Positions 55,938-64,000 of a stretch of 64,000 nt of DNA are shown piece by piece. The stretch covers positions 183,904-247,903 of the forward strand of contig NZ_KB849575.1 of NCBI RefSeq assembly GCF_000368625.1, read 5' to 3'. Position numbers and translations under genes: made by a program. The notes beneath the pieces are model-generated. The model ran no database searches. It worked only from the letters and a program-made list of their open reading frames with translations, and was not told the DNA's origin. Position 1 is the stretch's first letter, and every line of letters starts with the position of its first letter. This stretch comes from Acinetobacter schindleri CIP 107287 (lineage in GTDB: Bacteria > Pseudomonadota > Gammaproteobacteria > Pseudomonadales > Moraxellaceae).

Positions 55938-56300
55938 ATGTTTACAGATGGAAGAGTTAAAACCTATGACTCCCTAAGCGGGACTGGAAGCATTGAACTG
56001 GCAAACACGGCACAGGAGTTAGGTTTCCAGTTACAGCAATTACCTTCACCTGAGATAATGCCTCAAGTTGGGGAGCGGCTTAAATTCAGAATCATTGAAG
56101 AACAAAATAAGATTCAACTGGAAAATATGGTGCGTCTAGATATTAAACCCCAACAGGAACTTGTTTCTGAAGTAGTCGTACTGCCATCTCTAGCACCTGC
56201 CATGGTGGCTGTTCCAGTACGTAACAGTATTTTCTTTAGTCCTACACTCTGGCTGGCTTTTGTATCAGCGCTTGGATTCATGATATTTGGAGAAATTTAG
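55938..56300 (+). CDS. Degenerate cold-shock-like domain with C-terminal membrane helix
   Basis: A 120-residue protein. The first 65 residues follow a cold-shock pattern (G-R-V-K-T-Y-D-S-L-S-G-T-G-S-I-E-L, later V-G-E-R-L-K-F-R-I-I-E-E) but lack the aromatic RNP1 and RNP2 motifs. A hydrophobic helix near 98-118 (P-T-L-W-L-A-F-V-S-A-L-G-F-M-I-F) would anchor it in the inner membrane. It lies just after a true cold-shock gene, so duplication and divergence is plausible. Function unknown. Confidence 0.7.
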   Translation: MFTDGRVKTYDSLSGTGSIELANTAQELGFQLQQLPSPEIMPQVGERLKFRIIEEQNKIQLENMVRLDIKPQQELVSEVVVLPSLAPAMVAVPVRNSIFFSPTLWLAFVSALGFMIFGEI

Positions 56301-56340
56301 GTCAGTCTTCAGTTTTTAATAAGATATTTGTCCCATTCTT

Positions 56341-56366
56341 AAAAAAGCGCCTTAAGGCGCTTTTTT
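56341..56366. terminator. Bidirectional terminator
   Basis: A 26-bp perfect palindrome (A6, GCGCCTT, its complement, T6) between convergent genes; it can stop transcription from both sides. Confidence 0.92.
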
Positions 56367-56381
56367 AATTTGAACAGAAAT

Positions 56382-57260
56382 TTAGGCTTCACAGAATTTC
56401 ATAAAAGCTTTTAAACCTGGACCTTGATACTTCTGACGGTGTACCAGCATAAATAATGGACGGGTTAGAGACCAGAAGGGTGTATCAAGAATCACCAACT
56501 GACCTTTTTCACGTAAAGGTTCAATTGCCAGTTTAGAAATACAGGACATACCTATGCCACCTGCAACTATCTTCAGAATTGCCTCGTTATGACCGAGTGT
56601 CAGACGGATATTAGCATCTGGAACATCTTGCAGAATAGCATTGTCAAAGACTTCGCGCGTACCTGAACCTTCTTCACGAAGAATCCATTCTACAGATTTA
56701 AAGTCTTCAGCAGTCAGTGGACGGTTTAACTGAGCAAGTGGATGATCCGGAGCACAGCACACTGCGAGTTCATCATCACGCCAATGGATGCATTGCAGCT
56801 GTGGTAAGTGACAAGAACCTTCAATTAAAGCTAAATCCAGCTGGAACTGGTTCACAGCTTCAATCATCTGGCGAGTATTACCCACCTGAAGTTGCAAGTG
56901 TGCCTGTGGCTGGATTTTTAAAAAATCCGCCATTAGGTCTGGCATCAGATAGTCGGAAATGGTCAGGGTCGCACCGAGACGCAGGTCAATGCTTTGCAGT
57001 TCACCTTTAGCAGCTTGTTCAAAAGCTTCACAGCGACCAAGAATTTCCAGTGCTTGCGGGAGAAGAAAACGACCTAAATCATTCAGCTGTAAACGCTTGC
57101 CTAGACGGTCGAATAAAGGTGCGCCAAGACCATCTTCTAAATCTGCTAAAGCCATACTCGCCGCACTTTGGGTGAGTTTGACTGCATCACTGGCTTTGGT
57201 GACGGTACCTTCTTGAGCAACTGCTACAAAAACAGCCAACTGGCGTAGAGTCATGCGCAT
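56382..57260 (-). CDS. LysR-family regulator, FinR-like
   Basis: Transcription factor of 292 residues with an N-terminal winged helix (M-T-L-R-Q-L-A-V-F-V-A-V-A-Q-E-G-T-V-T-K-A-S-D-A-V) and a periplasmic-binding-like effector domain from about 90. It is transcribed away from the ferredoxin-NADP reductase gene. In Pseudomonas putida the LysR protein FinR faces and activates fpr, and this arrangement matches. The start has AAGG 8 nt upstream. Name given by context, not by a decisive motif. Confidence 0.85.
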   Translation of the reverse strand: MRMTLRQLAVFVAVAQEGTVTKASDAVKLTQSAASMALADLEDGLGAPLFDRLGKRLQLNDLGRFLLPQALEILGRCEAFEQAAKGELQSIDLRLGATLTISDYLMPDLMADFLKIQPQAHLQLQVGNTRQMIEAVNQFQLDLALIEGSCHLPQLQCIHWRDDELAVCCAPDHPLAQLNRPLTAEDFKSVEWILREEGSGTREVFDNAILQDVPDANIRLTLGHNEAILKIVAGGIGMSCISKLAIEPLREKGQLVILDTPFWSLTRPLFMLVHRQKYQGPGLKAFMKFCEA

Positions 57261-57305
57261 GAATAGAGCCTTAACATTTAAAAAATATTAATAAATTATG
57301 CTGTC

Positions 57306-57321
57306 ATGCTACCATGAGCAT
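57306..57321. promoter_or_regulatory. Candidate LysR-regulator site between the LysR gene and fpr
   Basis: ATGCTACCATGAGCAT, an inverted repeat ATGCT-N6-AGCAT, lies in the 85-bp divergent spacer 24 bp before the fpr start. Another ATGCT stands 8 bp to the left. Confidence 0.5.
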
Positions 57322-57345
57322 AGTCTTTGATGCCACGTTTGAATC

Positions 57346-58107
57346 ATGTCTATTGAAAAATTTAGCTTAGAAAAGGTTTTATCTGTACACCGTTGGACCG
57401 ATACGCTGTTTAGTTTCACCATGACCAGACCTGCACACTTCAAGTTTACTGCAGGGCAGTTTGCGCGTATTGGCTTGAAGATAGGAGATGAACTCGTTGT
57501 CCGGGCATATTCAGTGGTGTCTTCACCTTTCGATGAAACCCTGGAATTTTTCTCAATCGTGGTGCCTGAAGGTAAATTTACTTCAAATTTACAACATCTT
57601 AAAGTGGGTGATGAACTTTACCTGGAAAAGATTCCTTATGGCTATCTGACCCTGGCACGTTACCAGCTGCCATTACCACAAGATTTATGGTTACTGGGAA
57701 CAGGTACAGGTTTGGCGCCATTTTTATCCATGCTGCAAGACTTTGAAACCTGGAATAACTATAAGCAAATTAATCTGGTCTATAGCGTGCGTACGCAAGC
57801 TGAACTGGCTTATGTAGAGCGTATTCAGGAAATTGCAGAAAGCTTTGGTGAAGGACATAGCGGTTTTAAATTTATTCCAATTATTACCCGTGATCCTGAA
57901 GCAGCATTGCATGACCGTTTACCGGTTCTGATTGCAAATGGTGAACTGGAAAAAGCCGCAGCTATGCAGCTTAATCCTGAAACCAGCCATGTCATGCTCT
58001 GCGGTAATCCGGATATGGTTGAAGATACCAAAGAAGCATTAAAAGCACGTGGCTTGACCATGAACCGTCGTGGTGAAGGAAATATTGCAGTCGAGAATTA
58101 TTGGTAA
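57346..58107 (+). CDS. fpr: Ferredoxin/flavodoxin-NADP+ reductase
   Basis: FAD enzyme that moves electrons between NADPH and ferredoxin or flavodoxin, useful in oxidative stress and iron-sulphur metabolism. The 253 residues show the FAD motif R-A-Y-S-V-V-S, the NADP loop L-L-G-T-G-T-G-L-A-P-F-L-S, and C-G-N-P-D-M-V. It ends in an aromatic residue (V-E-N-Y-W), as subclass FprA/Fpr enzymes do. No ribosome site is obvious before the ATG. Confidence 0.93.
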   Translation: MSIEKFSLEKVLSVHRWTDTLFSFTMTRPAHFKFTAGQFARIGLKIGDELVVRAYSVVSSPFDETLEFFSIVVPEGKFTSNLQHLKVGDELYLEKIPYGYLTLARYQLPLPQDLWLLGTGTGLAPFLSMLQDFETWNNYKQINLVYSVRTQAELAYVERIQEIAESFGEGHSGFKFIPIITRDPEAALHDRLPVLIANGELEKAAAMQLNPETSHVMLCGNPDMVEDTKEALKARGLTMNRRGEGNIAVENYW

Positions 58108-58190
58108 GCATTATTCTCTCTCGTTCTTCGGGGTGAACAGTATCGCTGCGCAAGGGAAGGGATTAAGTTAAAAAATATTTCCTGAAATCA

Positions 58191-58228
58191 GAATCCCCCT
58201 AAATCCCCCTTTAGTAAAGGGAGACTTT
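58191..58228. repeat. CCCCCTAAATCCCCC-type intergenic repeat
   Basis: GAATCCCCCTAAATCCCCC, then TTTAGTAAAGGGAGACTTT, nearly the same as 32717-32754. It lies after fpr, without an inverted partner here. Confidence 0.75.
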
Positions 58229-58245
58229 TATTTTCTTTAAACACA

Positions 58246-58272
58246 AAAAAACCTCCATGTCGGAGGTTTTTT
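58246..58272. terminator. Terminator between fpr and the next minus-strand gene
   Basis: AAAAAACCTCC pairs with GGAGGTTTTTT around ATGTC. T-tracts on both strands. Confidence 0.87.
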
Positions 58273-58284
58273 ACTTTGTATCTC

Positions 58285-58704
58285 TTAATGGACAAACATA
58301 TCCATAAAGTCCCGGATTTCCTGGATCGCTGTCTCTACATCAGAGGTCAGCCACGTCGGTTCAAAGAAACCGGCATAATGTTCGATGCGTTCCGCAGGCA
58401 CGACCAGACGTACCGGACATTCTTCTTCCAGTAAGCGCCATGGAATGATGGGTACGTCATTGTCGAGCCAGGCTGCGACATTACGCACATCAATGATCAT
58501 TGCATTCACGCAGTCCGGGAATGGCATCACCGACATTTCTTCGGTACGACGACGGAAATATTCCAAATCCTGCCAGCGCAGCAAAAAGCTTGGCTTGCTG
58601 AATTCAATAATTCCAATCAGATGCTGATCGCGGGTGTGGTGTAACGCACATTGATGTGTGACGTCAGTGTCAAGATCAAGCGATACACTTTGTTGACGAT
58701 ACGC
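58285..58704 (-). CDS. Protein of unknown function
   Basis: Not recognised. From the ATG at 58704 it has 139 residues (M-A-Y-R-Q-Q-S-V-S-L-D-L-D). It looks soluble, with an alternating beta/helix pattern; V-N-A-M-I-I-D-V-R-N-V-A-A-W-L and E-C-P-V-R-L-V-V-P-A are conserved-looking cores that could form a STAS- or Rossmann-like sheet, but this is weak. A longer frame to 58794 adds 30 residues of no apparent structure. It faces the ethanolamine permease gene. Confidence 0.6.
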   Translation of the reverse strand, partial: AYRQQSVSLDLDTDVTHQCALHHTRDQHLIGIIEFSKPSFLLRWQDLEYFRRRTEEMSVMPFPDCVNAMIIDVRNVAAWLDNDVPIIPWRLLEEECPVRLVVPAERIEHYAGFFEPTWLTSDVETAIQEIRDFMDMFVH

Positions 58705-58857
58705 CATAAAAATCGAGTGTATAAATAGGAGGTGGATGATTATAGCGCATTTCGTACCGATAGGGCAGCGATTCAGTTTGCTTTCCCTGGACAATGGATG
58801 AACTGGTACGGCTTATGCATATCCTCAGGGAACAAAGATAAAAACAAAGAGGTTGCT

Positions 58858-60300
58858 ATGTCAGAGTCAAAAAGTGTCATCGATACCGGCGTCACCGAAA
58901 CAACAGTACAAGAAGATTATTTTGCCCTGCGACAGCTGAAAAAAGGTGCCGTAGGCTGGCTGCTGCTTGTGGGTTTAGGGGTGGCCTATGTGATTTCCGG
59001 TGACTTTGCCGGCTGGAATTTTGGTTTGGCTCAGGCGGGTTGGGGCGGGATGTTTATTGCCACTGTTGTGGTGGCATTGATGTATTTATGCATGTGTCTG
59101 GCCATGTCGGAAATGTCGACCATGCTGCCGACTGCTGGAGGGGGTTATAGTTTTGCCCGGACTGCTTTTGGTCCCTTTGGTGGCTATCTGACAGGTAGCG
59201 CGATCCTGATTGAATATGCGATTGCACCGGCAGCCATTGCCTGTTTCATTGGTGCCTATTGCGAAGCTTTATTTGGCATTGGTGGCTGGATTATTTATCT
59301 GGTCAGCTATCTGATCTTTATAGGCTTGCATCTGAAAGGTGCTGGTGAAGCACTTAAAATCATGTTCGTGATTACCGCAATTGCTGCGGTAGCTTTGATG
59401 GTATTCATCTTCGGCATGTTGCCGCATTTTAATAGTGCAAACCTGTTTGATATTGCGGTCAGTACTGAAGCGGCGGGTGCCAGCACTTTCCTGCCATTGG
59501 GTTATCTCGGTATCTGGGCGGCCGTGCCTTATTCAATCTGGTTCTTCCTTGCTGTTGAAGGCGTACCATTAGCGGCAGAAGAAGCCAAAGATCCGGCAAA
59601 ATCCTTACCGCGAGGTCTGATTGGTTCCATGCTGATTCTGGCATTTTTTGCTCTCAGTATTTTACTTCTGGGTCCAGGTGCTGCTGGTGCAAATGCCCTT
59701 AAAGATTCTGGTGCGCCACTAGTCGATGCCTTGGTTGCAGTCTATGGGTCTAATACCTGGATGGCCAGTTTTGTGAATTTTGTCGGGCTGGCGGGTCTGA
59801 TCGCGAGTTTTTTCTCGATTATTTATGCCTATTCCCGTCAGATTTTTGCACTGTCACGTGCCGGTTATTTACCGAAAAAATTGTCTTTGACCAACAACAA
59901 TCATGCACCTTATTTGGCCATCATTATTCCGGGGATTATGGGCTTTCTGCTGTCACTTTCAGGTGAAGGTGATCTGCTGATCCTTATGGCCGTTTTTGGC
60001 GCGACGATTTCCTATGTCTTGATGATGATGTCTTATATCAAACTCAAAGTATCTCGACCAAATCTGGCACGTCCTTATCAAGCGCCGGGCGGTATTGTCA
60101 CGGCATCGATTGCTTTAGTGCTTGCAGCCATTGCAGTGGTCGCTGGCTTCCTGGTCGATCCAAAAGTCTGGTTAATGGCAGCTGCGATTTATGTCGTACT
60201 GATTCTCTACTTCCTGTTGTATAGCCGTCATCATCTGGTGGCAGGCACACCGGAAGAAGAATTTGCCCGTATTGAGGCAGCAGAAAAGGAATTGAAATAA
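58858..60300 (+). CDS. eat: Ethanolamine permease (APC superfamily)
   Basis: Takes up ethanolamine for the lyase encoded next. The 480 residues form about 12 helices; the family signatures are L-K-K-G-A-V-G-W, V-I-S-G-D-F-A-G-W-N-F-G-L-A-Q-A-G-W-G-G and F-F-L-A-V-E-G-V-P-L-A-A-E-E. The ATG at 58858 follows AAAGAGG by 6 nt; a frame open from 58732 is not used. It begins the eat-eutB-eutC unit. Confidence 0.92.
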   Translation: MSESKSVIDTGVTETTVQEDYFALRQLKKGAVGWLLLVGLGVAYVISGDFAGWNFGLAQAGWGGMFIATVVVALMYLCMCLAMSEMSTMLPTAGGGYSFARTAFGPFGGYLTGSAILIEYAIAPAAIACFIGAYCEALFGIGGWIIYLVSYLIFIGLHLKGAGEALKIMFVITAIAAVALMVFIFGMLPHFNSANLFDIAVSTEAAGASTFLPLGYLGIWAAVPYSIWFFLAVEGVPLAAEEAKDPAKSLPRGLIGSMLILAFFALSILLLGPGAAGANALKDSGAPLVDALVAVYGSNTWMASFVNFVGLAGLIASFFSIIYAYSRQIFALSRAGYLPKKLSLTNNNHAPYLAIIIPGIMGFLLSLSGEGDLLILMAVFGATISYVLMMMSYIKLKVSRPNLARPYQAPGGIVTASIALVLAAIAVVAGFLVDPKVWLMAAAIYVVLILYFLLYSRHHLVAGTPEEEFARIEAAEKELK

Positions 60301-60325
60301 ATCATCTTGAAGGGAGAACATGCTT

Positions 60326-61711
60326 ATGCTGTATCAGATCAATGTGGCCAGTCAGCACTATATTTTTGAAGACTTAAAAACACTGATGGCCAAGGCTAGC
60401 CCTGAACGGTCTGGCGATCAGCTGGCAGGGATTGCTGCCCATGATGCAACTGAGCGGGTTGCTGCACAAATGTGTCTGGCAGAAGTACCATTACAGCAGT
60501 TTTTGAATGAAGCTTTAATACCTTATGAACAGGATGAAGTGACCCGACTGATTCTGGATGAACATGATGCCGCTGCCTTCTATCCGATCTCGCATTTTAC
60601 TCTGGGGGATTTTCGTAACTGGCTGTTGAGTACAGATGCCACCACTGAAAAAATTACGGCCTTAAAAATGGGGCTGATCCCAGAAATGGTGGCAGCGGTC
60701 AGTAAAATCATGCGCAACCAGGATCTGATTCTGGTGGCAAAAAAATGCCGGGTGGTGACCCGATTTAGAAACACCATCGGGCTGGAAGGACATCTTTCCA
60801 CCCGCTTGCAGCCGAATCATCCCACCGATGATCTGATGGGAATTTCAGCATCGATCCTGGATGGGCTGATGTATGGCAGTGGTGATGCGGTGATCGGGAT
60901 TAATCCTGCGACTGACAACCTGCAAAACCTCTCCGAGTTATTAAAATTATTGGATCATATTATTCATGAATATCAGATTCCGACCCAGTCCTGTGTGCTG
61001 ACCCATATCACTTCAGGGATTCAGTTGGCGAATAAAAATATCCCGATTGACCTGATGTTCCAGTCCATCGCGGGAACTGAAAAAGCTAATACCGGCTTCG
61101 GCATTAATCTGGAACTTTTACAGGAAGGTTATGAAGCGACTTTAAGCCTGAAACGTGGCACAGTGGGTCAGAACGTGATGTATTTTGAAACTGGACAGGG
61201 CAGTGCTTTGTCCAGTAATGGTCATCATGGGGTCGATCAGCAAACTCTGGAAGCACGTGCCTACGCCGTGGCACGTAAATTTAACCCTTTATTGGTCAAT
61301 ACCGTGGTCGGCTTTATCGGCCCGGAATATCTGTATAACGGTAAGCAGATTATCCGGGCAGGACTGGAGGATCATTTCTGTGGCAAGCTGCTCGGCGTGC
61401 CGATGGGTTGTGATATTTGCTATACCAACCATGCCGATGCAGATCAGGATGACATGGATATCTTGCTGACTCTACTCGCCAATGCCGGACTGAATTTTAT
61501 CATGGGGATTCCGGGTTCAGATGATGTGATGCTGAACTATCAAACTACCTCTTTCCATGATGCTTTATATATTCGTCAGTTATTAGGCTTAAAACCGGCG
61601 CCTGAATTTGACCACTGGCTGCAACAGCAGGGTATTCTTTCTCAGCAAGCCCATCAGTTGCAGTGGCCGACTGAATTACCCAAACAGTTTTCCCGTTTGA
61701 TGCTGTCTTAA
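60326..61711 (+). CDS. eutB: Ethanolamine ammonia-lyase, large subunit
   Basis: Adenosylcobalamin-dependent enzyme that turns ethanolamine into acetaldehyde and ammonia. The 461 residues contain the substrate-site strands F-E-T-G-Q-G-S-A-L-S, V-G-F-I-G-P-E-Y-L-Y-N, R-A-G-L-E-D-H-F and Y-T-N-H-A-D-A-D-Q. AAGGGAG lies 9 nt before the ATG at 60326; an ATG two codons earlier is too close. No microcompartment shell genes are present, so the reaction probably happens free in the cytoplasm. Confidence 0.95.
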   Translation: MLYQINVASQHYIFEDLKTLMAKASPERSGDQLAGIAAHDATERVAAQMCLAEVPLQQFLNEALIPYEQDEVTRLILDEHDAAAFYPISHFTLGDFRNWLLSTDATTEKITALKMGLIPEMVAAVSKIMRNQDLILVAKKCRVVTRFRNTIGLEGHLSTRLQPNHPTDDLMGISASILDGLMYGSGDAVIGINPATDNLQNLSELLKLLDHIIHEYQIPTQSCVLTHITSGIQLANKNIPIDLMFQSIAGTEKANTGFGINLELLQEGYEATLSLKRGTVGQNVMYFETGQGSALSSNGHHGVDQQTLEARAYAVARKFNPLLVNTVVGFIGPEYLYNGKQIIRAGLEDHFCGKLLGVPMGCDICYTNHADADQDDMDILLTLLANAGLNFIMGIPGSDDVMLNYQTTSFHDALYIRQLLGLKPAPEFDHWLQQQGILSQQAHQLQWPTELPKQFSRLMLS

Positions 61712-61720
61712 GGAGTGATG

Positions 61721-62539
61721 ATGAAACTGGTTCCTGATGTGCAATTTCAGTCACAGCTGCAAGACAATCCCTGGCAACAGCTCAAAGCCTATACCGATGC
61801 GCGTATTGCCTTAGGCCGGGCAGGTGGCAGTTTACCAACCCGACCAAGTCTGGAGTTTCAGCTGGCACATGCCCAAGCCAAAGATGCTGTGCTTAAATCA
61901 CTTGCTGCTGATCAACTTAAAGAAAGTCTAAGCAGGACTGGTCTAACGATTTTAGACATTGAAAGCCAAGCAGTGGAAAAGGATTTCTATTTAAAACGCC
62001 CGGATTTGGGTCGTATCCTGTCTGATGAGTCTAAAACGATGTTACAGCAATACCGGAATGAACATCATGACACTTGGGATGTGGTGATTGTCGCGGGAGA
62101 TGGACTATCTGCACGTGCTATTGAAGAAAATACACCACACTTTATTCCTGCTTTGGTAGAAGCTTGCAAAGTACAAGGCTGGAGGTTAGCTCCTGTAATT
62201 ATTGCCCGTGGTAGCCGTGTCGCACTGGGAGATGAGGTTGCAGAAATTTTAAAAGCCAAAATGCTGGTGATGCTCATTGGTGAACGCCCAGGGTTGAGTT
62301 CTCCGGATAGTATGGGAATTTATTATACTTATAATGCTTTTAAAGGCTGCCATGATGCACTCAGAAACTGTATCTCCAATGTTCGTCCGGCAGGTCTGTC
62401 CTATCCGCTGGCGATCCAACGCTTAATCGCACTCATGCAAAAATCCTGTGCATTGCAGCTTTCGGGCGTACAGCTAAAAGATGAACATGAAACATTGGTT
62501 GAAGTTCGGCATGAGCCAGGCAAAGGATTATTTAAATAA
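61721..62539 (+). CDS. eutC: Ethanolamine ammonia-lyase, small subunit
   Basis: Helps bind adenosylcobalamin. From the ATG at 61721 it has 272 residues, with AAGGAG 5 nt upstream. Motifs: R-I-A-L-G-R-A-G-G-S-L-P-T near the N-terminus, V-I-V-A-G-D-G-L-S-A-R-A-I and L-I-G-E-R-P-G-L-S-S-P-D-S. It starts 9 nt after eutB. Confidence 0.94.
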   Translation: MKLVPDVQFQSQLQDNPWQQLKAYTDARIALGRAGGSLPTRPSLEFQLAHAQAKDAVLKSLAADQLKESLSRTGLTILDIESQAVEKDFYLKRPDLGRILSDESKTMLQQYRNEHHDTWDVVIVAGDGLSARAIEENTPHFIPALVEACKVQGWRLAPVIIARGSRVALGDEVAEILKAKMLVMLIGERPGLSSPDSMGIYYTYNAFKGCHDALRNCISNVRPAGLSYPLAIQRLIALMQKSCALQLSGVQLKDEHETLVEVRHEPGKGLFK

Positions 62540-62673
62540 CCAATAGTGTAGAAACTTCTACGCTGTTACAGACTTACACGCCGTCACCATCTCACTTATT
62601 TTTGTCACACAAGTTAAAAAATCAACTTGTTATGATGAAATCCACACATGAATAAAAAACAGTGAGGATGGTT

Positions 62674-63048
62674 ATGGCTAATGATTTCAACAAAACACCA
62701 CCTTCAGGCTATGATGAAGATACACGGCAGAAGAAAAGAATTCCTGTCTATATTTTAATTTTAGTGGGTGTCTTCCTGCTGGCGTTGCTACTTTATATGT
62801 TTGCCGATATTAAGCCTTCACCAGAAGAAGCACCTCCGGGTCATCCAAATCCGCAAGCTCAACCAGCAACCATGAACAATACGACCCCAGCTCAGTCAGA
62901 GGAAGGGCGTAGTCAGGATCTGAATCAGCCTGCGAACTTAAGTGGTGTTACTGGTACGACTGAAGCTACCGCAGAAGATACAGCGGGAGGTATGGATGTT
63001 GGTATAGCAACCGACTCAGAAGGATCTAGTCGAGGTGCTGGTCAGTAG
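62674..63048 (+). CDS. Single-pass membrane protein of unknown function
   Basis: A 124-residue protein. The ATG at 62674 follows GAGG by 6 nt. A short basic cytoplasmic N-terminus (D-T-R-Q-K-K-R) precedes one helix (about 30-48: V-Y-I-L-I-L-V-G-V-F-L-L-A-L-L-L-Y-M). The remainder is a low-complexity P/Q/T/S/G-rich periplasmic tail. Its terminator follows. Confidence 0.72.
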   Translation: MANDFNKTPPSGYDEDTRQKKRIPVYILILVGVFLLALLLYMFADIKPSPEEAPPGHPNPQAQPATMNNTTPAQSEEGRSQDLNQPANLSGVTGTTEATAEDTAGGMDVGIATDSEGSSRGAGQ

Positions 63049-63059
63049 GCACCCTCTTA

Positions 63060-63090
63060 AAAAGCCCTGGTTAAGAATCAGGGCTTTTTT
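63060..63090 (+). terminator. Terminator
   Basis: AAAAGCCCTG pairs with CAGGGCTTTT around a 9-nt loop and ends in a T-tract. Confidence 0.85.
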
Positions 63091-63252
63091 GCAATCTAAT
63101 GTGCGGATTTGTTGTAGTTGTGCATTTCTCAATTGAATAAAAAAAGCTCCAATTCTAATGTGAATAATGCATGACAGACGGCTTTACAACTTTCCAAAAA
63201 AGAAGTCTGTAAATACTTATAAATAAAGTAAAACCATAGAGGGCATGACAAC

Positions 63253-64000
63253 ATGAATGAATATATGAGAGGCCCAGGCGGTTATGATGCCATGTACTAT
63301 TGGGAACAGTTTCATCCCATATTAAGTGCAGTGGCGATCCTGCTGATAGGCTGGGTTATTGCATTACTGGTCTCTGCAGGCGTAAAAAAAATCCTGCAAA
63401 AGCTTGGCACCAATGAGCGGCTAAACCATGCGACTGGCCATCGTTCCAATATTGAAAATATCATCACAAGAATTGTCTTCTGGTTAATCCTGATTATGGC
63501 AGTTATTGGTGCACTGAATGTGCTGAATCTGACCAATGTCAGTGGACCGTTCAGTAACATGATTCAGCGCTTCCTGCTGTTTATCCCTCAATTGCTTGCT
63601 GCGATTGCTGTCGGATTCATTGGCTGGATTGTTGCCAATCTAGTCAAGGTGGGACTACAGAAGTTGCTTGACCGCACTCAACTGGATGAAAAACTCAGTT
63701 CAGAAGTTGGTGTAAAGCCATTAAGTGAGAATATCAGTGAAATTATTTACTGGCTGATTCTGTTGTTATTCCTGCCTATCGTACTCTCGATTCTGGGTTT
63801 AAGCGGTCTGCTGTATCCAGTTCAGAACATGGTCAATGATGTTGTTGGTTATCTGCCTAATATCTTTATTGCCGGTGTGATTGTTTTTGTCGGCTATATT
63901 CTGGCGAAAATCATCCGTGGCATTGTAGAAGGTTTATTGCGTAGTCTGAATGTACAGCAACAGGCAGAAAAAGTTGGCATCTTCAAGAACTCTAATGTTC
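63253..64000 (+). CDS. Conserved-TM-helix (MscS-related) membrane protein, N-terminal part
   Basis: Partial; it continues past the window. Translation from ATG 63253 (GAGGG 9 nt upstream) gives M-N-E-Y-M-R-G-P-G-G-Y and 249 readable codons. It shows repeated helices with the Pfam conserved-TM-helix pattern, such as P-Q-L-L-A-A-I-A-V-G-F-I-G-W-I-V-A-N-L-V and P-N-I-F-I-A-G-V-I-V-F-V-G-Y-I-L-A-K-I. Such proteins are related to the small-conductance mechanosensitive channels. Substrate or gating cannot be judged from this part. Confidence 0.82.
   Translation, partial: MNEYMRGPGGYDAMYYWEQFHPILSAVAILLIGWVIALLVSAGVKKILQKLGTNERLNHATGHRSNIENIITRIVFWLILIMAVIGALNVLNLTNVSGPFSNMIQRFLLFIPQLLAAIAVGFIGWIVANLVKVGLQKLLDRTQLDEKLSSEVGVKPLSENISEIIYWLILLLFLPIVLSILGLSGLLYPVQNMVNDVVGYLPNIFIAGVIVFVGYILAKIIRGIVEGLLRSLNVQQQAEKVGIFKNSNV

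Noticed and set aside
60320-62539. Part of a eut microcompartment locus
   Set aside because: Only permease and lyase genes are present; no shell proteins, aldehyde dehydrogenase or eutR nearby.

Overview
The window is a chromosomal segment of a gammaproteobacterium of the genus Acinetobacter. The evidence is bfmR-bfmS, a membrane PQQ glucose dehydrogenase beside an OprB-type porin, a large Bap-like adhesin, a fused nuoCD inside a 13-gene nuo operon, and an unlinked eat-eutBC set. Species cannot be fixed from the sequence alone; the oprB-gcd pair and eutBC suggest an environmental or non-baumannii species, but that is inference.

Layout. 1-3819: 3' part of a giant Bap-like adhesin with a type I secretion tail. 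4178-10393: glucose module, made of the sugar porin oprB, the PQQ glucose dehydrogenase gcd, and a TonB receptor that matches YncD/PqqU, the PQQ uptake receptor. 10495-13084: arsenic resistance, arsH-acr3-arsR facing arsC. 13186-31121: an intact Tn7-like transposon of about 17.9 kb. 31132-35656: nrdB, a tiny membrane-protein gene, and nrdA. 36211-38637: bfmR-bfmS. 39488-54594: nuoA-N. 54722-58107: upp, two cold-shock-related genes, and a LysR regulator facing a ferredoxin-NADP reductase. 58285-62539: an unknown gene, then ethanolamine permease and eutBC. 62674-64000: a single-pass membrane protein and the start of a membrane protein of the conserved-TM-helix (MscS-related) family.

The transposon is the outstanding feature. 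Its ends are 24-bp identical inverted repeats flanked by a 5-bp direct repeat (AAGCT). Further TnsB-type repeats follow each end: four spread out on the left and three closely packed on the right, the Tn7 asymmetry. It encodes TnsA, TnsB, TnsC and one long TniQ/TnsD-like protein, with no Cas genes. It sits 5 nt past the stop codon of nrdB, which suggests TniQ recognises the 3' end of nrdB, as TnsD does with glmS. Cargo is anti-phage: a complete type II CBASS operon (CD-NTase, Cap2, Cap3, HNH-SAVED Cap5 with an extra N-terminal region) at the right end, and at the left end a 1313-residue NACHT-type NTPase with a C-terminal nuclease-like domain, facing an unknown membrane protein. Small DNA-binding proteins, a candidate small RNA and several operator-like repeats lie between.

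Two consequences of the insertion stand out. It separates nrdB from the bidirectional terminator it probably shared with arsC, and it puts the CBASS operon codirectionally downstream of the nrdAB operon, so read-through from a cell-cycle-controlled housekeeping operon could feed the defence genes.
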